From the NCBI GenBank assembly GCA_002364555.1, contig DEYM01000060.1:10753-16335 (forward strand): a DNA stretch of 5,583 bases. Reading direction: 5' to 3'. The stretch is from Phycisphaerales bacterium UBA3158 (GTDB lineage Bacteria; Planctomycetota; Phycisphaerae; Phycisphaerales; SM1A02). This document shows positions 1 to 5,470 of this stretch, piece after piece (position 1 is the stretch's first letter; each line of letters starts with the position of its first letter). The position numbers and the translations under genes were made by a program. The notes under the pieces are model-generated. The model was not told the DNA's origin and searched no databases. It saw only the letters and a program-made list of their open reading frames with translations.

Positions 1-409
1 TGGCATGATCGGTTATCCACTCGACATGCTGCGGCAGCAGCCAGTTCTCGTTCCCATAGTTCAGGACCTCTCCACTGAGGCTGAACCTCGCTGGAACAGG
101 CATCATTGAATCGGCCTTCCGCTCCATCTCCTCGAGCAGCCGGCAGGGAAGCAGCACGAACGTCTGCTGCTCGCTCGGAGGGATATTCGGCAGAGGATCC
201 ATCTGGAAGAGCCAGAGGGGCTTCTGGCCATGCTTGACCATCGTGCCCTCGATATCAACCACCAGCGTCCCCTCGGCGATCAATGGTGGCCGACTTTCAG
301 GCTCTTTTTCAGATGATCCGGCATCAGAGGGATCTTGTTGGGAATCCTGGGCGAGGACTGGTGAGCAGAGCGTAAATACGAGCATCAGGACAGGGATCGG
401 GGTCTTCAT
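1..409 (-). CDS. Secreted protein of unknown function (3' end outside the window)
   Basis: This minus-strand reading frame is open for 136 codons from the ATG at 409 to the window edge, so the C-terminus is missing. Residues 1-20 form a typical Sec signal peptide: Lys2, a hydrophobic core (VLMLVFTL) and a cleavage site ending VLA before QD. A hydrophilic linker rich in Asp, Ser, Glu and Pro follows (about 21-42). A more ordered region then begins with alternating hydrophobic residues (EGTLVVDIEGTMV, 46-58). It later contains LLPCRLLEEMER (86-97) and FSLSGEVLNYGNENWLLP (109-126), which look like a helix followed by beta strands. I recall similar 'LLxxME ... SGEVxxY...NxLLP' patterns in secreted planctomycete proteins, but cannot verify this. 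No catalytic motif is visible and I assign no function. The protein is probably periplasmic or surface-exposed. There is no clear Shine-Dalgarno before the ATG. The gene diverges from the tRNA and phosphate genes, so it is probably not part of that operon. Confidence 0.72.
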   Translation of the reverse strand, partial: MKTPIPVLMLVFTLCSPVLAQDSQQDPSDAGSSEKEPESRPPLIAEGTLVVDIEGTMVKHGQKPLWLFQMDPLPNIPPSEQQTFVLLPCRLLEEMERKADSMMPVPARFSLSGEVLNYGNENWLLPQHVEWITDHA

Positions 410-444
410 GGAAGCAGAGTAATCGCCAGACGAGCGGATTGCCT

Positions 445-473
445 TTGCTCGGGACTCAAAGCGGGTGTATGCT
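445..473 (+). promoter_or_regulatory. Candidate sigma-70-type promoter for tRNA-Cys
   Basis: TTGCTC (445-450) and TATGCT (468-473) are separated by exactly 17 nt and resemble -35 and -10 boxes (3/6 and 4/6 matches to the E. coli consensus). Transcription would start near 480, about 30 nt before the mature tRNA, which is a normal length for a 5' leader. This rests on motif resemblance and position only. Confidence 0.3.
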
Positions 474-483
474 CCTTCGCTGT

Positions 484-505
484 GGTCTCAGTGCCCTCTG
501 AGACC
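484..505 (+). repeat. 8-bp hairpin in the tRNA-Cys leader
   Basis: GGTCTCAG (484-491) is perfectly complementary to CTGAGACC (498-505) across the 6-nt loop TGCCCT. The hairpin ends 6 nt before the mature tRNA 5' end. It has no adjoining T-run on either strand, so it is not a convincing intrinsic terminator. If the upstream promoter is real, the hairpin would form in the pre-tRNA leader removed by RNase P. The inverted repeat is certain, but a function is not. Confidence 0.5.
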
Positions 506-511
506 GCTTCT

Positions 512-585
512 GGCCGAGTGCCCAAGTGGACTAAGGGAACGGATTGCAAATCCGTCATTCGTGGGTTCGAATCCCACCTCGGCCT
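512..585 (+). tRNA. trnC: tRNA-Cys (anticodon GCA)
   Basis: A complete cloverleaf of 74 nt is present. The acceptor stem is GGCCGAG (512-518) with CTCGGCC (578-584), seven Watson-Crick pairs. The D arm is CCC (521-523) with GGG (535-537). The anticodon stem is ACGGA (539-543) with TCCGT (551-555), enclosing the 7-nt loop TTGCAAA, so the anticodon at 546-548 is GCA and reads Cys codons UGC/UGU. The variable loop is 5 nt. The T arm is GTGGG (561-565) with CCCAC (573-577) around TTCGAAT. The discriminator base is T585 (U73), the known identity element for cysteinyl-tRNA synthetase, which supports the assignment. The 3' CCA is not encoded (TTT follows), so it must be added by nucleotidyltransferase. 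No other tRNA lies next to it. Confidence 0.97.
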
Positions 586-649
586 TTTCTCCGCTTCCTC
601 ACACAGTGTGTCGAGGGAGCGTTCTCCAGAGAGCACAAACCAAATCTCT

Positions 650-712
650 TGTTCGTTTTCGGTTCAGTTCGATGGTCCGATCGATTTTCTCGATGGATTC
701 TGAGTATGCTCC
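650..712 (+). promoter_or_regulatory. Candidate promoter/operator region of the phoB-phoR operon
   Basis: This is the most structured part of the 160-nt gap between tRNA-Cys and the response regulator. TGTTCGT (650-656) and GGTTCAG (661-667) are 7-mers at 11-nt spacing. Read on the opposite strand they become CTGAACC-gaaa-ACGAACA, similar in layout to the repeat in front of pstS. Three TCGAT cores follow at 669, 681 and 690, two of them in TCGATGG 21 nt apart. TATGCT (705-710) could be a -10 box and has no good -35 box, as expected for an activator-dependent promoter. PhoB autoregulation is known in other bacteria, but here it is inferred. Confidence 0.25.
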
Positions 713-745
713 CGGCATCAAACCGAGTTGGTTGAAAGCACACAC

Positions 746-1450
746 ATGTCATCGAAGACAACCGCTGAAAAAACAATTCTCGTCATCGAAGACGAGCCCG
801 AGATCGCCGAACTTCTGGCCACGCATATTCGAAATGCCGGATACGACGTTCACGTGGTCGATCGTGGCCTTGTGGGGTTGACCCACGCTCAGAAGGAACC
901 ACCGTCGCTGATACTGCTCGATCTGATGCTTCCGGACGTCGATGGCCTCGAGGTCTGTCGTGAACTCCAGCGTTCACAAGTGACAGCGGACATACCGGTG
1001 ATCATGGTGACTGCTCGAGGCGAGGACTCCGATATCGTCACCGGTCTGGAACTGGGTGCCAGTGACTACGTCACCAAGCCGTTCAGTTCGAAGGTCCTGA
1101 TCGCCAGAATCAACAACGTGCTTCGTCGCGAAGAGGCGGTTATCCAGAGCCCTCCATCGAAATCGGTCATCAAGCACAACGAGATCGAGATCGACAACGA
1201 CCGTCATGAGGTCGGAATCGACGATCGGCTGATCGACCTGACACTGTCGGAATACGAGATATTGCACTATCTCGCCAGACGTCCGGGATTCGTGAGGACC
1301 CGTGATCAGATCATCGGTGCGCTCCACGGTGATCGCGTCGTCATGTCCAGGCGTACAATCGACGTCCATGTGACGGCTCTTCGCAAAAAGCTCGGGAAAC
1401 ACGGGGCATGCATCGAGACTGTCCGCGGTGTCGGCTATCGCCTGATCTGA
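746..1450 (+). CDS. phoB: PhoB-like response regulator, OmpR family
   Basis: This 234-residue cytoplasmic transcription factor has the usual length and architecture of PhoB/OmpR. The receiver domain (about 9-126) shows the acidic pocket Glu15-Asp16, the phospho-acceptor Asp59 in LILLDLMLPDVDG, the switch Thr89 in VIMVTA, Tyr108 and the conserved Lys111 in KPF. The C-terminal winged-helix DNA-binding domain (about 138-234) has LTLSEYEILHYLA, the recognition helix RTIDVHVTALRKKLG (203-217) and the closing VRGVGYRL. I chose the ATG at 746 because a weak GAAAG lies 7 nt upstream and the receiver fold begins a few residues later. An in-frame TTG at 728 would add six residues but has no ribosome-binding site. 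A kinase gene follows 25 nt downstream and phosphate-transport genes come next, so the regulator most likely controls the Pho regulon by binding 11-bp-phased direct repeats. The family assignment is certain. The name PhoB rests on gene context. Confidence 0.93.
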   Translation: MSSKTTAEKTILVIEDEPEIAELLATHIRNAGYDVHVVDRGLVGLTHAQKEPPSLILLDLMLPDVDGLEVCRELQRSQVTADIPVIMVTARGEDSDIVTGLELGASDYVTKPFSSKVLIARINNVLRREEAVIQSPPSKSVIKHNEIEIDNDRHEVGIDDRLIDLTLSEYEILHYLARRPGFVRTRDQIIGALHGDRVVMSRRTIDVHVTALRKKLGKHGACIETVRGVGYRLI

Positions 1451-1475
1451 TACTCAATTCGCTACTGTGTAGACC

Positions 1476-3260
1476 ATGTCCAAGGTTCGATCGGCATCAC
1501 TGATCTGGAAAGTCGGAATTCCCACGACGCTTGTCGTCATGGTGCTGGGCATCGCCACATCGTTGATCGTCGCCACCCAGTCACGAGAACAACTGACGAT
1601 CCAGGCGGAGTCCAGACTCGACAGTGTGCTGGCGATGATCCATCGACAGGTGACCAACGGCGTTCCGATGAGTCGGCTCGAGGTGCCCCGTGACATTCGC
1701 TTCACGGTCATATCGGCTGGTGGAAAAGCACTGCTCGATTCGGATCAGCCCGTGGAGGACATGGATACCAATCTCCTCTATCGACCTGAAGTCCAGGATG
1801 CTATGAAGGCAACGACGGGCTTTTCGAAGAGGTACTCGACGACACTTGGTCGGGAGATGATCTATGTGGCCCGTCAATCGGAGATGCCCGGTACCGGGCC
1901 GATACTGCTGAGGGTTTCGTTGGATGCGGGTCCGGTTGTCAGTCCATCACTGAACTACCTGGCCATCGTGATCGCCGCGACGATCGCGATCGTCATCGTT
2001 CTTCTCATCGGTCTGTACCTCCTGCAGTCGGGTCTGCGTCGTGAACTCGATCTGATCGCCGGGATCATTCCAAAGCTCGATGATCAGACATCGACGACCA
2101 TGGCTCGCCGCATTTCCACACGAAACGTCTCACGCGAGCTGGCAGGGCTGGTCCACAGGGTCAAGCGTCTGTCCAAGAAGCTGCATTCGCGAATGAACAA
2201 CCTGGAGAACGCACAGAGCGAGACCCAGGGGATTCTGGCCTCGATGAGCAACGGTGTCATCGCCATGGGGGCCGATCGCCGGATCCTCACCATGAACCCG
2301 GCGGCTGCTCGCATGTTCAGGCTCCTCGGGAAGGATGTGCGGGGACGTCTGCTCGAGGAGATCGTCCGGGACCCCTCGCTGCTGAACGCGATCGACGAGG
2401 GTATGAAGGAAGGTCGTATGCGGTTCCAGGAACTCGAACTGGAATCATTGGGTGGGAGGACGATGGAGATCGCCATCGAGCCTCTCTATGCAAGCGATTC
2501 GATGAACATGACCGGTGTCCTGGTCATGCTCAACGAGACGACGCGTCTGAGGAAGCTCGAGCGCATGCGAAAGGACTTCGCGGCCAACGTCTCGCACGAG
2601 CTGAGGACGCCCCTGACATCGATACGGGGATATGTAGAGCTGCTTGATCAGAGCGTCCACGACGAGGATGGCCGCAACCGTCTGAAGATCATCGAACGAA
2701 ATGCGGTACGCCTGTCCGCGATCATCGAGGATCTGCTGACGCTTTCAAGGCTTGAATCCGGCGATGAATCATCCATGGAGCTCAGATTCGATTCCATACG
2801 AGTGGCTGACCTGCTTCAGGGCGTCGCATCGCTTTGCGAGGATCAGGCCAGTTCCTCCCAGATGGAGATACGCATCGATCTGGATGAACAGCTACTGGAG
2901 CTGGAGGGCAATCATCATCTGCTCGAACAGGCGTTGATCAATCTGCTCGAGAATGCCATTCGCTACAGCGATTCGGGCTCGCCCATCGTTCTTCGTGGCC
3001 ATCAAACCATGGATGAAGTCGAGTTGTCGGTGATCGACACCGGTTCGGGCATACCCGCGGATCATCTTCCCAGGTTGTTTGAGCGGTTCTACAGGGTCGA
3101 CTCCGGCCGCAGCCGTGACAAGGGCGGGACGGGTCTCGGGCTGGCGATCGTCAAGCACATTGCGCTGATCCACGGCGGAGTGGCCGGTGTGGAGAGCAAG
3201 CCTGGATTCGGAAGTACGTTTTTCATCACTCTGCCGGGGTCGAGTCCCAGTAATCCATGA
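1476..3260 (+). CDS. phoR: PhoR-like sensor histidine kinase
   Basis: This 594-residue inner-membrane kinase is the presumed partner of the preceding regulator. A first membrane helix lies at about 11-33 and a second at about 161-184. Between them is an extracytoplasmic domain of roughly 125 residues. A HAMP-like linker (about 185-245) and a PAS domain (about 250-355, MSNGVIAMGADRRILTMNPAA) follow. The HisKA domain has FAANVSHELRTPLTSIRGY with phospho-acceptor His374. The ATPase domain carries the N box (NLLENAIRYS, Asn489 and Asn493), G1 (DTGSGI, 521-526), the F box (FERFYR, 535-540) and G2 (GGTGLGLAIVKHI, from 550). All catalytic motifs are intact. The start ATG lies 25 nt after the phoB stop with no strong Shine-Dalgarno, so translation may depend on the upstream gene. 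The domain order TM-sensor-TM-HAMP-PAS-kinase resembles Gram-positive PhoR more than E. coli PhoR, which lacks a large periplasmic domain. The kinase assignment is certain. The phosphate role is inferred from neighbours. Confidence 0.93.
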   Translation: MSKVRSASLIWKVGIPTTLVVMVLGIATSLIVATQSREQLTIQAESRLDSVLAMIHRQVTNGVPMSRLEVPRDIRFTVISAGGKALLDSDQPVEDMDTNLLYRPEVQDAMKATTGFSKRYSTTLGREMIYVARQSEMPGTGPILLRVSLDAGPVVSPSLNYLAIVIAATIAIVIVLLIGLYLLQSGLRRELDLIAGIIPKLDDQTSTTMARRISTRNVSRELAGLVHRVKRLSKKLHSRMNNLENAQSETQGILASMSNGVIAMGADRRILTMNPAAARMFRLLGKDVRGRLLEEIVRDPSLLNAIDEGMKEGRMRFQELELESLGGRTMEIAIEPLYASDSMNMTGVLVMLNETTRLRKLERMRKDFAANVSHELRTPLTSIRGYVELLDQSVHDEDGRNRLKIIERNAVRLSAIIEDLLTLSRLESGDESSMELRFDSIRVADLLQGVASLCEDQASSSQMEIRIDLDEQLLELEGNHHLLEQALINLLENAIRYSDSGSPIVLRGHQTMDEVELSVIDTGSGIPADHLPRLFERFYRVDSGRSRDKGGTGLGLAIVKHIALIHGGVAGVESKPGFGSTFFITLPGSSPSNP

Positions 3261-3271
3261 ATCAAGACGTC

Positions 3272-3298
3272 TTAAGTGACTTCTCAGAAGGAACTTAA
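3272..3298. repeat. Imperfect palindrome just after phoR
   Basis: TTAAGT (3272-3277) pairs with ACTTAA (3293-3298). Inside, CTTC (3280-3283) pairs with GAAG (3287-3290) around the loop TCA, and the two stems are separated by GA on each side, which could form tandem G-A pairs in RNA. It begins 11 nt after the phoR stop. There is no T-run on the plus strand, so it is a weak candidate for a Rho-independent terminator. It could instead stabilise the mRNA end or be a protein-binding site. The symmetry is seen directly, but the role is unknown. Confidence 0.45.
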
Positions 3299-3345
3299 CA
3301 ACCCACATGGAAGATCATGGACAAATTTCCGAGCATTATGCCTGC

Positions 3346-3385
3346 TTGAATTGAACCTAAACACGATCTGAACACTTCAACTCAA
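3346..3385 (+). promoter_or_regulatory. Pho-box-like 11-bp-phased repeat upstream of pstS
   Basis: CTAAACA (3357-3363), CGAT, CTGAACA (3368-3374) is a pair of 7-mers matching at 6 of 7 positions... specifically all but the third base differ not at all, separated by 4 nt. A third, weaker unit TTGAATT (3346-3352) lies exactly 11 nt upstream. This 7+4 spacing is the layout recognised by PhoB-type regulators, although the base sequence is not the E. coli CTGTCAT consensus. The site lies 79 nt before the pstS start codon. A poor -10 candidate (CATGTT, 3387-3392) follows at about the expected distance. The repeat is seen directly and its use by the adjacent PhoB is inferred. Confidence 0.42.
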
Positions 3386-3439
3386 TCATGTTTCCTGAGT
3401 CGGTGCGATCGTTGGTTCGATTCACACCCATCAACCCTC

Positions 3440-3445
3440 AAGGAG
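3440..3445 (+). promoter_or_regulatory. Shine-Dalgarno site of pstS
   Basis: AAGGAG lies 8 nt before the ATG at 3454. It is the strongest ribosome-binding site apart from that of pstA. It fixes the start of pstS at the codon that directly precedes the signal peptide, and it argues against the in-frame upstream ATG at 3388. Confidence 0.85.
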
Positions 3446-3453
3446 CTTGTTAC

Positions 3454-4455
3454 ATGTTGCGTTTTTCTACGATCAGCTTGGTGGCGTCATTGTCCATTGC
3501 AGGCTTTGCCATGGGAGCGGACAAGGAATCGAATCTGAACAACCTCCGGGGAAACATCAGGGTTGACGGCTCCTCCACCGTGTTTCCAATAACGGAAGCC
3601 ATTGCGGAGTCCTTCAGTGACTCGGCTCCTAGTGTTCGAGTCACCGTGGGCGTCTCCGGAACAGGTGGCGGCTTCAAGCGGTTCGCCGCCAAGGAGATCG
3701 ACATCTCGGACGCTTCTCGACCCATCAAGTCGAAGGAACTGAAGATGCTCAAGGAGAGCAAGATCGATTTCATCGAGATCCCAGTCGCCTATGACGGTCT
3801 GACCATCGTCGTGAATCCGAAGAACGACTGGGCCGACAACATCACGGTCGACGAGCTCAAGAAGATCTTCCTTGCCGAAGCTGGCGGCAACAAATGGTCC
3901 GACATCCGTGAGGGGTGGCCGGAGCGTCCCATCAAGATCTTCTCACCGGGCACGGATTCCGGGACCTTCGACTACTTCAAGGAGGTGGTCGCGGGAAAGA
4001 AGGGGCAGATGCGAAGCGACATGTCCGTCTCGGAGGACGACAACGTACTGGTCAACGGCGTCTCGGGCGAGAAGGATTCCATCGGATTCTTCGGTTGCGC
4101 CTACTTCTTCGAGAACAAGGACAAGCTGCGAGCCGTTCCGGTGATCAACCCGATGACGAAGAAGCCGATCATGCCGACTACAGTCAACATCGAGACCGGA
4201 GCATACGCTCCATTCAGCCGACCACTGTTCATCTACGTCAACAAGAGATCGGCCAGAAGCCCCCAGATCCGGACCTTCGTCGACTATTACCTCAACAATG
4301 CACCTGAGATGGTGGGTGAGGTCGGCTACGTGAAGCTTCCACCAGAGATGTACGAGCTGGCCAAGAAGAATTTCAAGGACAAGAAGACCGGCACCCAGTT
4401 TCTCAACGACGAAGGCGAGGCCATCTCGGGATCTCTCGCCCAGGTCTATCAATGA
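3454..4455 (+). CDS. pstS: Phosphate ABC transporter substrate-binding protein PstS
   Basis: This 333-residue protein captures inorganic phosphate in the periplasm and delivers it to PstC/PstA. Residues 1-22 are a Sec signal peptide (hydrophobic ISLVASLSIAGFAM, cleavage likely after MGA). There is no Cys at the cleavage site, so it should be a soluble periplasmic protein and not a lipoprotein. The mature part has the PstS-type phosphate-loop signatures: IRVDGSSTVFPITEAIAESF (35-54), VGVSGTGGGFKRF (65-77), DISDASRPI (83-91) and the second-lobe loop SPGTDSGTFDYF (164-175), followed by SIGFFGCAYFF (209-219). Length and motif order fit the shorter PstS family found in many non-enteric bacteria. 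The start at 3454 is set by AAGGAG 8 nt upstream. An in-frame ATG at 3388 would bury the signal peptide behind 22 extra residues and is unlikely. pstC follows closely. Expression is probably induced by phosphate limitation through the repeat at 3346-3385. Confidence 0.96.
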   Translation: MLRFSTISLVASLSIAGFAMGADKESNLNNLRGNIRVDGSSTVFPITEAIAESFSDSAPSVRVTVGVSGTGGGFKRFAAKEIDISDASRPIKSKELKMLKESKIDFIEIPVAYDGLTIVVNPKNDWADNITVDELKKIFLAEAGGNKWSDIREGWPERPIKIFSPGTDSGTFDYFKEVVAGKKGQMRSDMSVSEDDNVLVNGVSGEKDSIGFFGCAYFFENKDKLRAVPVINPMTKKPIMPTTVNIETGAYAPFSRPLFIYVNKRSARSPQIRTFVDYYLNNAPEMVGEVGYVKLPPEMYELAKKNFKDKKTGTQFLNDEGEAISGSLAQVYQ

Positions 4456-4510
4456 GCCTCGAAACCACTGGATTTGATTGTCCCAAGTGAGCCAGCTGAA
4501 CGACCATCCG

Positions 4511-5470
4511 ATGAGTTCGACGGTACACACGCTGCCGGGAAGAACCCGCTCACGTCTCGGCCAGAACATCTCTGGCGGGGCCGTGAGGGTTGTCCTCCTG
4601 ACCTGCGCGATGATCTCGATTCTGACCACGCTGTTCATCGTGATCGTGTTGGCAACCGAAGCGATCGCCTTCTTCACGATTGAAACCGTCAAGGTCGGTG
4701 ACTTTCTCCTTGGCGGCCAATGGTCGCCACTGCTCGGATCGGAGAAGCATTTCGGAATCTGGCCGCTCATCAGCGGCACGTTGCTGGTGGCGGCGGTCGC
4801 CGCTCTGGTCGCCTTGCCGGCCGGTACGGTCACAGCGCTCTATCTCAGTGAATATGCGCCCCAGAGGATGAGGAACATCCTCAAGCCCATTCTCGAGGTT
4901 CTGGCGGGCATACCCACGGTCGTCTACGGATTCCTGGCATTGATGATTCTGACGCCATCACTTCGATGGATCTACGAGGGAATCGATTTCTACAACGCCT
5001 TGAGTGCCGGCATCGCCGTCGGAATCATGATCATTCCAATCGTCACCTCGATCTCCGAGGATGCGATGCGTGCCGTTCCCCGATCTCTTCGGGAGGCAGG
5101 GTATGCGTTGGGAGGAACAAAGTTCGATGTGTCCGTCAAGGTCGTGATACCAGCGGCGCTTTCGGGAATCGTGGCGGCCTTTCTTCTGGCGGTGGCCCGT
5201 GCGGTCGGGGAAACGATGATCGTCGCCCTGGCGGCCGGTTCTCTTCCCGTGAACATCACGAAGGACGGGCTTGGTGCTGCGGTGGATCCCACCAGTCAGG
5301 TCCAGACCATGACCGGCTACATCGTGCAGATATTCCTTGGTGATGCGGAAGCAGGCGGGGTCGAGTACCAATCGAGCTATGCCGTTGCCGCCGTCCTGTT
5401 CATTCTCACGCTTGGTTTGACCTGGACCGGAGCGATGATCGCCCGGCGTTTCCGGGAGGTCTACGAATGA
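4511..5470 (+). CDS. pstC: Phosphate ABC transporter permease PstC
   Basis: This inner-membrane permease forms half of the phosphate channel with PstA. From the ATG at 4511 it has 319 residues, close to the usual PstC length. A cytoplasmic N-terminus of about 24 residues precedes six predicted membrane segments, at roughly 25-55, 85-112, 130-150, 160-181, 212-240 and 288-310. The cytoplasmic loop holds the ABC-permease EAA motif, REAGYALGGTKFDVSVKVVIP (194-214), which docks on the ATPase PstB. PstC-type sequences GIPTVVYGFLAL (133-144) and ARAVGETMIVALAAG (229-243) are also present. The start is uncertain: in-frame TTG (4478) and GTG (4487) codons lie upstream, and the TTG has a weak GGA 5 nt before it. 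I prefer ATG although no clear ribosome-binding site precedes it. The 55-nt gap after pstS contains no terminator-like hairpin, so read-through from pstS is expected. The stop overlaps the next gene's start. Confidence 0.94.
   Translation: MSSTVHTLPGRTRSRLGQNISGGAVRVVLLTCAMISILTTLFIVIVLATEAIAFFTIETVKVGDFLLGGQWSPLLGSEKHFGIWPLISGTLLVAAVAALVALPAGTVTALYLSEYAPQRMRNILKPILEVLAGIPTVVYGFLALMILTPSLRWIYEGIDFYNALSAGIAVGIMIIPIVTSISEDAMRAVPRSLREAGYALGGTKFDVSVKVVIPAALSGIVAAFLLAVARAVGETMIVALAAGSLPVNITKDGLGAAVDPTSQVQTMTGYIVQIFLGDAEAGGVEYQSSYAVAAVLFILTLGLTWTGAMIARRFREVYE
5454..5460 (+). promoter_or_regulatory. Shine-Dalgarno site of pstA
   Basis: GGGAGGT lies 6 nt before the ATG at 5467, inside the last codons of pstC. 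Together with the ATGA overlap it supports translational coupling of the two permease subunits, which are needed in equal amounts. Confidence 0.8.

Noticed and set aside
585..611. Possible terminator after tRNA-Cys (short T-run) and the palindrome ACACAGTGTGT at 601-611
   Set aside because: The T-run is not preceded by a hairpin apart from the tRNA itself. The 5-bp palindromic arms are too short to call a terminator or operator.
728..745. Six-residue N-terminal extension of PhoB from a TTG codon
   Set aside because: There is no ribosome-binding site before the TTG. The ATG at 746 has a weak GAAAG at suitable spacing and fits the family start.
586..745. Small gene or small RNA between tRNA-Cys and phoB
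   Set aside because: No frame here has a credible start and coding character, and no strong structure with a terminator is visible. Promoter and operator content is the better explanation.
465..881. Plus-strand frames running through tRNA-Cys and its flanks
   Set aside because: They translate through the tRNA and into phoB in the wrong frame, and show no protein-like conservation or start signal.
974..1402. Minus-strand open frame of 142 codons inside phoB
   Set aside because: It is fully antisense to the conserved response regulator, and its composition follows from the codon bias of that gene.
4661..4668. GCGATCGC, identical to the cyanobacterial HIP1 octamer
   Set aside because: I noticed only one copy, and it is explained by Ala-Ile-Ala codons in pstC. 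HIP1 genomes carry the motif at high density.
3943..4833. Minus-strand open frame of 296 codons across the end of pstS and the start of pstC
   Set aside because: It lies antisense to two well-supported genes, has low-complexity Arg/Val/Asp-rich composition typical of a shadow frame, and has no recognisable domain or ribosome-binding site.
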